The notes below the pieces were generated by a model. The model searched no databases and was not told where the DNA came from. It was given only the letters and a program-made list of their open reading frames with translations. 64,000 nucleotides of DNA, taken from NCBI GenBank assembly GCA_903871735.1, contig CAIQHU010000071.1:25474-89473 (forward strand), in the 5' to 3' direction. Shown in pieces: positions 23,768 to 33,638 of this stretch. The stretch is from an uncultured beta proteobacterium. GTDB taxonomy: Bacteria > Pseudomonadota > Gammaproteobacteria > Burkholderiales > Burkholderiaceae. The first letter of the stretch is position 1, and each line of letters starts with the position of its first letter. The position numbers and the translations under genes are program-made.

Positions 23768-24003
23768 AAGGGGATTTTGGTACCCAGTAATGCTATAGCT
23801 GTTTTATTTTTTACCCGCTTTACACCCTTTACCCGCTTTACCAGTCTTGATGCTTCCTATTTTTCTAGATCATATCGCCTGTTTCGAATATTTTGTTATC
23901 TGCAAATTTTGCACTGACGAGTACCTCCGATCAATCACTTGGAGAGATTACTAAGTCAACATTAAGTCAACAAATAGTTCCAGCAACATCCTAAAAACTA
24001 GTT

Positions 24004-25059
24004 ATGCCAAACTCTTTTCCGCAGGCCATTGAAACAGAAGCTGTCATTATCGGGGCAGGACCAGTTGGTTTATTTCAAGTATTTGAGCTTGGCCTACTCG
24101 AAATACAAGCCCATGTCATCGACTCACTGAAGGTCCCAGGTGGTCAATGTGTCGAACTATACCCAGATAAACCGATTTACGATATTCCAGCGATACCGCG
24201 GTGCACAGGTCAAGAATTGACCAATCAACTCCTCCAACAAATACGACCCTTCGCACCCCAATTTCATTTAGGCCAAGTAGTCAATACCCTAAGCCAACAA
24301 GAAGATGGGCGCTTTTTACTATCAACCTCGCTGGGTAAAAACTTCCTGACTAAAACAATCTTTATTGCGGCAGGAGTCGGCTCATTCCAGCCACGTACCC
24401 TAAAAATTGCTGGCATCGAACGCTTTTATCAGCAACAAATTTTCTTTGAAGATACCAACCCTTCTCGATATATCAATAATCATATCGTCGTCCTTGGTGA
24501 TGACGACTGCGCTCTTGATTCTTGCCTAAACCTAGTGGATCAGGTCCAAAGCCTAACGCTAATTCACCGTCGCCATGAATTAAAAGCTAAGCCAGATTCT
24601 ATTGCCAAAATCCGCGCCTTATGCGACAGTTCGTCTATGCGCTTTACGGTCGGACAAGTTACTGGCTTTGAAGAAGCAAATCAACTCTTGAGTGCACTCA
24701 TCATCACCGGCCAAGACGGCCTATCGCATCGCATCCCACTAGACATTCTCCTAGCTTTTCTTGGCCTATCGCCAAAACTAGGTCCTATCGCAGATTGGGG
24801 ACTCCAACTTGATCGCAAACAAATCTTGGTCGACACGGAAAAGTTCTCTACCAACACCCCAGGAATTTTTGCAGTAGGTGATATCAATACCTATCCAGGC
24901 AAAAAGAAATTAATTCTTTGCGGATTTCATGAGGCAACTCTTGCGGCCTTCGCCGCAAAAGAATACCTTTACCCGGAAAAAAAAGTGCCCTTGCAATACA
25001 CCACCACATCCCCAAAAATTCATCAACTATTGGGCGTGAATACACCTAGAAACGACTAA
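24004..25059 (+). CDS. Ferredoxin/flavodoxin-NADP reductase, thioredoxin-reductase type
   Basis: [45 protein letters not shown]. Confidence 0.9.
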   Translation: MPNSFPQAIETEAVIIGAGPVGLFQVFELGLLEIQAHVIDSLKVPGGQCVELYPDKPIYDIPAIPRCTGQELTNQLLQQIRPFAPQFHLGQVVNTLSQQEDGRFLLSTSLGKNFLTKTIFIAAGVGSFQPRTLKIAGIERFYQQQIFFEDTNPSRYINNHIVVLGDDDCALDSCLNLVDQVQSLTLIHRRHELKAKPDSIAKIRALCDSSSMRFTVGQVTGFEEANQLLSALIITGQDGLSHRIPLDILLAFLGLSPKLGPIADWGLQLDRKQILVDTEKFSTNTPGIFAVGDINTYPGKKKLILCGFHEATLAAFAAKEYLYPEKKVPLQYTTTSPKIHQLLGVNTPRND

Positions 25060-25095
25060 AAATATCCTACTACTGCTATTTTCGCCTACAATAAC

Positions 25096-25893
25096 TTGAT
25101 GGATTCCTATCAACATTTAATGCGTCACGTGCTCGAACACGGTACAAAAAAAACCGATCGAACAGGTACCGGAACACTGTCCGTATTTGGTTATCAAATG
25201 CGCTTTAATCTGGCGCAAGGCTTTCCCATGGTAACCACCAAAAAACTGCACCTCAAATCAATTATTTACGAACTGCTCTGGTTTCTTCAAGGCAGTACAA
25301 ATAATCAATGGCTCAAGGAGCGTGGAGTCTCGATTTGGAATGAATGGGCTAAACCTGATGGAGATTTAGGACCTATTTATGGCTACCAATGGCGCTCTTG
25401 GCCAACCCCAAGCGGTCAACATATCGATCAAATCGCTCAGATTATTGAACAAATAAAAACCACCCCCGACTCACGCCGAATAATTGTCTCGGCTTGGAAC
25501 GTCGCAGATATCCCTACGATGGCCTTAGCCCCATGCCATGCATTTTTTCAATTTTATGTTGCCGACGGTAAATTATCCTGTCAACTCTATCAGCGAAGCG
25601 CTGATATATTTCTCGGTGTACCTTTTAATATTGCCAGCTACGCCCTACTCACCCACCTAGTCGCTCAGCAAACGCATTTATCAGTCGGTGATTTTGTCTG
25701 GACTGGGGGAGATTGTCACCTCTACTCGAATCATCTAGAACAAGTTCAATTACAACTCTCGCGTAAACCATTGCCTCTCCCCCAACTGTCGATCAAACGT
25801 CACCCCCCATCCATTTTTGATTATGAGTATGAGGATATTGAAGTCGTCGGCTATGAATCACATCCTGCCATTAAAGCACCCGTTGCTATTTAA
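25096..25893 (+). CDS. thyA: Thymidylate synthase
   Basis: [31 protein letters not shown] active site. Confidence 0.97.
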   Translation: MMDSYQHLMRHVLEHGTKKTDRTGTGTLSVFGYQMRFNLAQGFPMVTTKKLHLKSIIYELLWFLQGSTNNQWLKERGVSIWNEWAKPDGDLGPIYGYQWRSWPTPSGQHIDQIAQIIEQIKTTPDSRRIIVSAWNVADIPTMALAPCHAFFQFYVADGKLSCQLYQRSADIFLGVPFNIASYALLTHLVAQQTHLSVGDFVWTGGDCHLYSNHLEQVQLQLSRKPLPLPQLSIKRHPPSIFDYEYEDIEVVGYESHPAIKAPVAI

Positions 25894-25895
25894 AC

Positions 25896-26408
25896 ATGCA
25901 ATTAACGATTATCGTCGCCCGCTCTAAACAAGGTGTTATCGGTCAAGATAATGCCTTACCATGGCGCTTGCCTGCTGACCTGCAACATTTTAAAAAAATC
26001 ACGACCGGACACCCCATCATCATGGGACGTAATACATGGGAGTCTCTTGGATGCGCTCTCCCCGGTAGAAGAAATATTGTAATTTCTAGAACAAAAAGCT
26101 TTGATCCAACCGATGCGGAATGCTTTGATTCTCTAGAGGGAGCAATCGCAGCTTGTCAAAATGATCCATTAGCGTTCATTATCGGAGGCGCCCAAGTTTA
26201 CGAACAAGCTCTAGAGCTAGATGTGGTCCAACAAATGATCATTACTGAAGTCGATATCGATGTGGTTGGAGACGCCCATTTCCCCAATTTTAATCAGGCC
26301 AATTGGCATGAAACTTCGCGCATTAGCTTTCCTAGTGCGGCTGACCCGAAAGATCCAAGTAGACTTCTACCAGCCTATGCTTTCGTGAACTATAGTCGAC
26401 AAATATAA
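25896..26408 (+). CDS. folA: Dihydrofolate reductase
   Basis: NALPWRLPADLQHFK, HPIIMGRNTWES, IIGGAQVYEQAL. Confidence 0.97.
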   Translation: MQLTIIVARSKQGVIGQDNALPWRLPADLQHFKKITTGHPIIMGRNTWESLGCALPGRRNIVISRTKSFDPTDAECFDSLEGAIAACQNDPLAFIIGGAQVYEQALELDVVQQMIITEVDIDVVGDAHFPNFNQANWHETSRISFPSAADPKDPSRLLPAYAFVNYSRQI

Positions 26409-26530
26409 GCTTACTACAGCCTAGCGCACATTAAAATTGCAATGACATCAGTATTTCAAACGCTTACCTTCATACTGAATCAATCCACCTTAAACTTGCG
26501 TATGCAGATCATTCATCTTCACCCACAAGG

Positions 26531-27205
26531 CTACTTGCCCAACGCAATCAGTAACTCAACCAGCTCCACAATATCTGTGGAAGGCTCGGTGGCATCGAAC
26601 GCGTTACTTAGGGCAGCTAAACTACGTGCACGCTGACTGGCGATTCCTAGATTTGCCTTGGTTATAGCAAAACTACCGCTAGCTCACTTGACATAAGAGG
26701 GAATGAACTGCTTAAGGCGCGCTAAAACCTCAGCACGATGAAGTGGATGCCGAATATCCTCGTAGTGCAGCAACAGCCATAATTCAAAACAAGGTACAGA
26801 TGCGATGGCCCTGAAGATTACTGGCTGTTTGGCATCGTTACGTAGCTTACCATCTAGTGAATCTGCAAGCTTGAGAGCATCAAAATATGACTTGTGTTCA
26901 TCACGGTCAAAAATAGCAAAAACCCTTTCAAAAGCTTTCGCGCGCACGCGCTTATTTGGATCTCCCGCCCCAAAAAGCTGCTTTGCAGAACGCACTACTT
27001 GAATAGGCTCAGTACCAAGAGCGCTGGGATGAACTTCAACATTGGCCGTTTGTAATCTGTATGTGTTCCTAATTTCCTTGAAGTAAAGCGGCTCAGTCCT
27101 ACTCCCCTCAGAAACGATCAAAACGCGATCATAGCTGGCTCGCTGAGTCTTTTTACGCTCCAACTGAGAGCGCTGTCGGATTTTGGGTGGGTTGTCGCGG
27201 GCCAT
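26531..27205 (-). pseudogene. RloB/AbiLii-like protein, interrupted by an in-frame TGA at 26684-26686
   Basis: MARDNPPKIRQRSQLERKK start; SEGSRTEPLYFKEI, FAIFDRDEH and PCFELWLLLHYED motifs; after TGA the same frame continues ASGSFAITKANLGIASQRARSLAALSNAFDATEPSTDIVELVELLIALGK to TAG. Confidence 0.78.
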
Positions 27206-27210
27206 CGATA

Positions 27211-28467
27211 TCACCCACTCCAATCGCCAAGAAATGGAAGTGCACCGTAACGCCCCATCAAATATCCGCGTTCAAGCGCCTCATTTTTACGCGGACTGAA
27301 GTCTGATAACGGGTACAGCTTTGAAGCCTGGTCTCTGTCTTTCTCTACAAACCAAATTTGATCCCGCCGGAACAAATCCTGATCCAACAATGAGGTGTCA
27401 TGGCTTGTGAAAATTAACTGAGCCCCCTTTTTATTAAACCTAGAGTTCTGAAAAAGCTCCACGAGTCGGCGCACTAACAATGGATGCAAACTACTACCTA
27501 ACTCATCAACTACCAAAACCATTCCCTTGTCAAGAATCTCAAGCACCGGCCCTGTGAGGAAAAGTAGATTACGTGTTCCCATGGATTCATCACCCAAACT
27601 AAACACGGCCTCACCATGATCGGTGACGTGATGAAATAGCAACTCGTGAACCTCTTGCTCTTCGTTACGGACCTCTGTTTTTTCTGCAGCCATATCAAAA
27701 TGAACGGCTTGACCAGATACCTTACGGGTCACGACTTCGATGTCAGAAATACTGATATCAGCCGAAGTCAAAAAGTCACAGATTGCTCGCTTGCCTTCCG
27801 GCTTACGCAGCATTTCGATCGAGAAATGTTGTCCTAAAGGTGTAATCTCATTGAAGATGGCCAATTGCTTCACAAACCAAGCAAATACCGGCTGTAATTG
27901 TTCACTGTTGAGTTGTACTGCCATTGAGAGAAACAGTGCGTTGGGGCGTGTCGCGCCCTCCCAGACGGATTTTGGCCCCTTTAAGCCAGTACCAAAATCG
28001 TATAGATCCTTGCCACTTTCCTCATCAAAATAACGCTCAAACCATAATTGAGGCTTAAAAGCCTTGTATACAAGCAGATATTCCCGAGTGATCCGCTGAG
28101 CGGTGAGCGCAAAGCCGAACTGGTAGCGAATACCATCTAGAACAAATGAAACATCAAACTCGGTTGGCTGGGCAACCGATGTGGTCTCAAACCGAAAGGA
28201 CTGTGTATGAAATGCTTGGCCTGGCTGCATCACGGATGCCGACTCAGCTACCACAGCCCGCATGAACTGTAAGGCCTTAATCAGGTTGGATTTGCCGCCA
28301 GCATTTGGCCCGAAGATGGCCATGCTACGCAGGAGTGTAGGCGCAGCCTTGATACCCGATGGCATCGTGTTGGACTCTTGTAGCGACTTGTCCTTGTCTG
28401 CAACCAGGCTCAAGGTCTGCTCATCTCGTAAGGATCGAAAGTTTTTAACTCTGAATTCAATCAACAT
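27211..28467 (-). CDS. RloA/AbiLi-like AAA ATPase
   Basis: MLIEFRVKNFRSLRDEQTLSL start, Walker A GPNAGGKS, LVVDELGSSLHPLL Walker B, FTSHDTSLLD; directly upstream of RloB-like ORF. Confidence 0.88.
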   Translation of the reverse strand: MLIEFRVKNFRSLRDEQTLSLVADKDKSLQESNTMPSGIKAAPTLLRSMAIFGPNAGGKSNLIKALQFMRAVVAESASVMQPGQAFHTQSFRFETTSVAQPTEFDVSFVLDGIRYQFGFALTAQRITREYLLVYKAFKPQLWFERYFDEESGKDLYDFGTGLKGPKSVWEGATRPNALFLSMAVQLNSEQLQPVFAWFVKQLAIFNEITPLGQHFSIEMLRKPEGKRAICDFLTSADISISDIEVVTRKVSGQAVHFDMAAEKTEVRNEEQEVHELLFHHVTDHGEAVFSLGDESMGTRNLLFLTGPVLEILDKGMVLVVDELGSSLHPLLVRRLVELFQNSRFNKKGAQLIFTSHDTSLLDQDLFRRDQIWFVEKDRDQASKLYPLSDFSPRKNEALERGYLMGRYGALPFLGDWSG

Positions 28468-28503
28468 AAAACTATTCTTATTAATCTAATAAATAAGTAT
28501 TTT

Positions 28504-28525
28504 GCACTATTTATTCAAATAGTGC
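28504..28525. repeat. Perfect 9 bp inverted repeat, 4 nt loop, upstream of rloA-like gene
   Basis: GCACTATTT-ATTC-AAATAGTGC, 37 bp upstream of the start codon. Confidence 0.75.
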
Positions 28526-28740
28526 ATTTATTTTCAAATAAAATCGGGTTTTTGCAACAAAGCAAGTGGATCCCACTCGGATATGAGCCACGGCACAGAC
28601 CAACTCCTAGATGGCACCTACCATCCAACTTGGCTAGGATATCAACAGGGCTAGCGGGAATATATCTTCAATGCAATTCGTCTCAAACTATGCGTGCCTG
28701 AGTCAAAGTACTATGCAGTTCAAGGGGCTAGGAATTCAGA

Positions 28741-30105
28741 TTAAGAACCCCCAACCATCATTTCTGAAATCAAAATAGAGCCAGTTTCTTTCGTCCCCCG
28801 CAGCAAAGAGTCTGATCCAATCGCGACAATATCTAAAAACATTTGCTTTAAGTTCCCAGCAATCGTAATCTCCTCCACCGGGTGGGTAATGACCCCATTT
28901 TCAACCCAATAGCCAAAAGCACCTCTAGAGTAATCTCCAGTTACATAGTTCACTCCTTGCCCCATCAACTCAGTAACTAAGAGGCCAGTCCCCATCTCCT
29001 TAAGCAGTGCTGCTAAGTCGTCGGCCGGTCGGGTATTTCGACTAGTTAGGGTTAAATGATGCGACCCGCCTGAATTCCCAGTTGTTTGCATACCTAATTT
29101 ACGTGCCGTGTAGGTCGATAAAAAATAGCCCTTCACAACCCCTGCCTCTACCACCTGACGGGGACTTGTACGTACCCCTTCATCGTCAAACGGTGTACTA
29201 CCACTTTGCCGGGGACGATGCGGATTTTCAGCGATATCCAGATGCTTAGGGAAAACCTGCTGACCAATCGAGTCTAGTAAAAAACTCGACTTACGATACA
29301 AGGATCCACCAGATACGGCTTGCACAAAACCGCCTAAAATACCAACCGCTAAGGGAGCTTCAAAAATAACCGGACATTTTTGGGTTTTGATGGGCCTTGC
29401 ACCAAGCCTTGATAAAGCCCTCTGGGCAGCATACCGACCAATCGCTTCAGGCTGAGCCAAGTCCTTAGGTACTCTGGAGGATGAATACCAGTCATCACGC
29501 TGCATCGGAGCGCCTAGCTGCTTACCCTGACTGGCAATCGGCGCGCAAGAAATGTAGTGCCGCGAAAAGGCATACCCATTTAAAAATCCACGGGTCGTAC
29601 CCATCTGAAAATGCGCCTGATTAGCGCTAATACTCGCCCCGTCGCTATTCCGAATACGCGGGTCTACCGCAAAAGCACTGGCTTCTGCCCGCTGAGCAAT
29701 TTCAATGGCCCCCGCAGCAGAGATTGTCCAAGGATGAAACAAGTCCAGATCCAGCGGATTTTTTTCTAATACATCCTCACTCGCTAAACCCGCACATGGA
29801 TCTGGTGCCGTATACCGGGCAATATCATAAGCGGCCTGCACCGTGCGCGTTACCGACTCTTCTGAAAAGTCACTCGTACTCGCATTACCTCGACGCTGAC
29901 CAAGGTAAATACTAACGCCTAGTGATTTATCTACACTTTGCTCAATCGTTTCCACCTCGCCACGACGCACTGTTACAGATAATCCATGCCCCTCAGAGAC
30001 ATCCACAGCCGCGTCTGTGGCGCCTAAAGTAGTAGCCTGTTGCAGCGTGTTTTGAACCATTTCTTGGAATTTTGCTGCAGAATAAGTAAATAATTTTTTT
30101 GTCAT
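28741..30105 (-). CDS. pmbA: Metalloprotease PmbA/TldE
   Basis: 454 aa; TldD/PmbA family features including DDEGVRT, YTARKLGMQTTGNSGG, GVNYVTGDYSRGAFGYWVENG. Confidence 0.94.
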   Translation of the reverse strand: MTKKLFTYSAAKFQEMVQNTLQQATTLGATDAAVDVSEGHGLSVTVRRGEVETIEQSVDKSLGVSIYLGQRRGNASTSDFSEESVTRTVQAAYDIARYTAPDPCAGLASEDVLEKNPLDLDLFHPWTISAAGAIEIAQRAEASAFAVDPRIRNSDGASISANQAHFQMGTTRGFLNGYAFSRHYISCAPIASQGKQLGAPMQRDDWYSSSRVPKDLAQPEAIGRYAAQRALSRLGARPIKTQKCPVIFEAPLAVGILGGFVQAVSGGSLYRKSSFLLDSIGQQVFPKHLDIAENPHRPRQSGSTPFDDEGVRTSPRQVVEAGVVKGYFLSTYTARKLGMQTTGNSGGSHHLTLTSRNTRPADDLAALLKEMGTGLLVTELMGQGVNYVTGDYSRGAFGYWVENGVITHPVEEITIAGNLKQMFLDIVAIGSDSLLRGTKETGSILISEMMVGGS

Positions 30106-30142
30106 TCCCTTATCATAGTGATTATTTCTTCAACTGACCAAA

Positions 30143-30784
30143 ATGACCATCAACCAACCTACTACGTCGCCTATAAACCCAGACTTAGACCGCCCCATCC
30201 ACCTTGGTATTGTGTCTATATCTGATCGCGCTTCTAGTGGCGTCTACCAAGACCTGGGGATTCCCGCCCTTGAAGCGTGGTTAAAAAAAACCATCTTAAG
30301 CCCCGTCTGTGTTTTCCACACGCGACTAATCGCCGATGAACAAGCATTGATTTCTCAAACACTCATCGAACTCGTCGACCAAAAACGCTGTGATTTAATC
30401 CTCACAACAGGCGGCACTGGCCCTAGTCGAAGAGATGTTACGCCAGAAGCCACTAAAGCGGTAGCTACTCGAGAAATGCCTGGCTTTGGCGAACAAATGC
30501 GCCAAATTAGCCTACGCTTTGTTCCAACCGCCATCTTGTCGCGCCAAATTGGCGCTCTGCGAGAAATCGATGGCCATGCTTGTTTAATAATCAACTTACC
30601 AGGCCAACCCAAGGCCATTCAAGAGACTTTGGAGGGCTTAAAAGACGAAGCAGGTCAAACCTTGACCCCGGGCATATTCGCAGCAGTACCCTACTGTATC
30701 GACTTGATTGGGGGACCTTATATCGAAACGTGTGCAACGACTGTTAAAGCCTTTCGCCCCAAATCGGCTATTCGAACGAAGTAA
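30143..30784 (+). CDS. mogA: Molybdopterin adenylyltransferase
   Basis: LILTTGGTGPSRRDVTPEAT, INLPGQPKAIQE. Confidence 0.9.
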   Translation: MTINQPTTSPINPDLDRPIHLGIVSISDRASSGVYQDLGIPALEAWLKKTILSPVCVFHTRLIADEQALISQTLIELVDQKRCDLILTTGGTGPSRRDVTPEATKAVATREMPGFGEQMRQISLRFVPTAILSRQIGALREIDGHACLIINLPGQPKAIQETLEGLKDEAGQTLTPGIFAAVPYCIDLIGGPYIETCATTVKAFRPKSAIRTK

Positions 30785-30813
30785 AAGGGCATCCCTGGGT
30801 AAAACGCCAGCTA

Positions 30814-31365
30814 TTAGGCTCGGAAAAAATGTTTCCGGTAGTAACGCAACTCCTCAATCGACTCCAGAATATCGGCGTAAGCAGTATGCGCTTGCTGTTT
30901 TGTAAAATTCTTCGCAATTTCTGGCTGCCAACGTTTACATAATTCTTTAATCGTGGATACATCTAGATTGCGATAATGAAAAAAAGCTTCTAATGCAGGC
31001 ATATACTTTGCCAAAAATCGCCTATCTTGATGAATTGTGTTGCCACACATGGGGGATAAGCCTGACTTGAGATGGCTTGACAAAAAATCTAAAGCTATCT
31101 TTTGAGCCTCCTCCTCACTGGTTGTTGAAGCTAACACCTTCGTAATCAATCCAGATTTGGAATGCGTCCCCTGATTCCAAGAGTCCATTTGATCCAGCAA
31201 AGATTGCTCCTGATGCACCACAATCACAGGACTTTCAGCAATAATCTCTAAATCACCGTCCGTTATAATCATGGCTATTTCTAGAATACGCTCTTTAAGA
31301 GGATCAAGGCCACTCATCTCCATATCCAACCAGATCAGTCGATCTTTTTTCAGTTCTGTGTTCAA
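30814..31365 (-). CDS. orn: Oligoribonuclease
   Basis: [26 protein letters not shown] exonuclease; TTG start at 31365 proposed, as upstream ORF extension is unlike Orn. Confidence 0.92.
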   Translation of the reverse strand: MNTELKKDRLIWLDMEMSGLDPLKERILEIAMIITDGDLEIIAESPVIVVHQEQSLLDQMDSWNQGTHSKSGLITKVLASTTSEEEAQKIALDFLSSHLKSGLSPMCGNTIHQDRRFLAKYMPALEAFFHYRNLDVSTIKELCKRWQPEIAKNFTKQQAHTAYADILESIEELRYYRKHFFRA

Positions 31366-31392
31366 ATCGTAACTCGCTTCTATAATTAACCA

Positions 31393-32646
31393 ATGATATT
31401 TACTTCTATTTTCCTCGCTTTTTTGGTCCTTGGACTTTTTACCCAATTTTACTTAGCGCAGCGCCAAGTGCAATCGGCCCTGAAGCATCGTCATGCCGTG
31501 CCAAAGGGCTTTGAACTTCTTGTTTCCTTGGAGAGTCATCAAAAGGCCGCGGACTATACCGTAGCCAAATTACGCTTTGGCTTACTGGAAAATATTGTCT
31601 CTAAAGTTTTACTGATCGCCCTCACAGTTTTGGGACTGATTTATTTTATTCACTTGGAACTTTTAGCGTATTTTGCACCCGGCGTATGGCAACAAATTGC
31701 CCTACTTCTTGGCTTGAGTATCCTAACAAGTATTCTTGATCTCCCCTTTTCTTGGTACAAACAATTCCGACTCGAGGAGCAGTTTGGTTTTAACCGAATG
31801 TCCCAAAAAATATTTTGGATTGATTTTTTCAAAGGAACTCTTCTCAGCCTAGCAATCGGTATTCCACTCTTATGGGTTGTCTTTACCCTAATGGCCAAAG
31901 CCGGAACATATTGGTGGTTTTTTGCATGGATCTTTTTGATCGGATTTATCCTCATCGCGACCTGGATCGTCCCAATCTGGATTGCACCGCTATTTAACAA
32001 GTTCAAACCCCTTGAAGATGGTAACCTCAAAACCTCGATCCAGGCCTTACTCGATCGTTGTGGCTTTGTTAGCAAAGGCCTCTTTGTCATGGATGGTAGT
32101 AAGCGCAGTGCCCATGGCAATGCCTACTTTACCGGTATTGGGAAAAATAAACGGATTGTGTTTTTTGATACCTTAATTGAAAAGTTAAGCTCCCTAGAAA
32201 TTGAAGCAGTTCTGGCGCACGAATTAGGTCACTTCAAAAAAAATCATATTCGCAAACGAATGATCATGACTTTTCTAATGAGTCTTGCTGGCTTGGCACT
32301 TTTAGGCTGGCTTTCTGAACAGATCTGGTTTTATGAAAGTCTGGGCGTAACGCCTGCTATGGATGGCAATAATGCCGGCTTAGCACTCGCACTCTTCTCT
32401 CTAGTCATCCCGACCTTTACGTATTTCATTACCCCCATAGGTAGCCTCTTATCGCGCCAACATGAATTCGAGGCCGATGCCTTTGCAGCACAAACAACCC
32501 ATCCTAAACACCTCATATCCGCCCTCATTAAGCTCTACCAAGACAATGCCGCCACCTTAACACCCGATACCTGGTACTCAGCGTTTTACGACTCTCACCC
32601 CCCAGCACCCATTCGGATTGCTCATCTCAATCGGCTCGCGACATAA
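31393..32646 (+). CDS. M48 family (Ste24-type) metalloprotease
   Basis: [14 protein letters not shown] zinc motif, multiple TM segments, C-terminal FEADAFA. Confidence 0.93.
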   Translation: MIFTSIFLAFLVLGLFTQFYLAQRQVQSALKHRHAVPKGFELLVSLESHQKAADYTVAKLRFGLLENIVSKVLLIALTVLGLIYFIHLELLAYFAPGVWQQIALLLGLSILTSILDLPFSWYKQFRLEEQFGFNRMSQKIFWIDFFKGTLLSLAIGIPLLWVVFTLMAKAGTYWWFFAWIFLIGFILIATWIVPIWIAPLFNKFKPLEDGNLKTSIQALLDRCGFVSKGLFVMDGSKRSAHGNAYFTGIGKNKRIVFFDTLIEKLSSLEIEAVLAHELGHFKKNHIRKRMIMTFLMSLAGLALLGWLSEQIWFYESLGVTPAMDGNNAGLALALFSLVIPTFTYFITPIGSLLSRQHEFEADAFAAQTTHPKHLISALIKLYQDNAATLTPDTWYSAFYDSHPPAPIRIAHLNRLAT

Positions 32647-32669
32647 TGGTCTTATGCTAGGACATCTCC

Positions 32670-33638
32670 TTGGCTAAGACCTGCTTCAAAGCCCTTTTGG
32701 TAGCATCATATGGCAGAAACTATTTAGCAAAACCAATCCATCAACTAGATGCGAATCTCCCAGAGTATGTCGAGGTTATCTCTAGGGGAAGAAAAAAAGA
32801 AGCTGCCGTCGGTGATGAGCTCCTACTCGAATCAACATCCAATCATCAAGCAGTGATTCAAGCTATACAGCCAAGAAAAAATCTGTTGTTTCGTTCGGAT
32901 GCATTTCGCTCAAAATCAATCGCTGCGAATGTCGATCAAATATTACTCGTTTTAGCGACCGAACCAGCTTTTTCACCTGACTTACTTGGCCGCGCAGCGA
33001 TTGTGGCCGCGCACGCAAACATCGAACTGCGGATTCTACTCAATAAAGTCGACCTGCATGATTCTCTAGAAAAAGCCCGAACTCTGCTTGCGCCCTATCG
33101 AACATTACAAATTCCCATTCATGAAATATCCGCAAAATATGATATCCATGGAGCTCAAAGTCTAGCGAGTCTGCAGCCCCTATTAGCTGGCAAAGTGTCG
33201 GTTCTAGTTGGTCAGTCTGGAATGGGTAAATCAACCCTCCTCAATTATTGGGTCCCAAATGCTAGCGCTCAAACACGTGAGCATTCCACCAAGCTTGACA
33301 CTGGCAAACACACTACGACAGCCTGCAAGTATTACAGCCTACCGCAAGCTTGGGGGGAGTTAAATAACCAATGTGGCGCCCTGATCGATTCACCTGGTTT
33401 TCAAGAGTTTGGCTTAGCGCATCTCTCAGAAAGCGAATTACAACATGCCTTTACGGAATTTGCCCCATTTTTAGGCAATTGCAGATTTAATAATTGTAGT
33501 CACGCTCATGAGCCAGGCTGCGCAGTCCAAGAGGGTGTAAAGCTTGGTGCTATTTCGCCCCTACGCTTGCAGTTATTTTCGCAACTCGTCCACGAAAGCC
33601 GGAATGCGACGCAACAAGTTTTAGAAAGATCCAGTTAG
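32670..33638 (+). CDS. rsgA: Ribosome small subunit-dependent GTPase A
   Basis: VGQSGMGKSTLLN, CRFNNCSHAHEPGC Zn motif; TTG start. Confidence 0.94.
   Translation: MAKTCFKALLVASYGRNYLAKPIHQLDANLPEYVEVISRGRKKEAAVGDELLLESTSNHQAVIQAIQPRKNLLFRSDAFRSKSIAANVDQILLVLATEPAFSPDLLGRAAIVAAHANIELRILLNKVDLHDSLEKARTLLAPYRTLQIPIHEISAKYDIHGAQSLASLQPLLAGKVSVLVGQSGMGKSTLLNYWVPNASAQTREHSTKLDTGKHTTTACKYYSLPQAWGELNNQCGALIDSPGFQEFGLAHLSESELQHAFTEFAPFLGNCRFNNCSHAHEPGCAVQEGVKLGAISPLRLQLFSQLVHESRNATQQVLERSS

Noticed and set aside
26442-26636. 64 aa + strand ORF after folA
   Set aside because: Overlaps the antisense of the readable RloB C-terminal tail, which is the better explanation of the open frame.
31650-32120. 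156 aa - strand ORF antisense to the M48 protease
   Set aside because: Shadow ORF inside a confident membrane protease gene.
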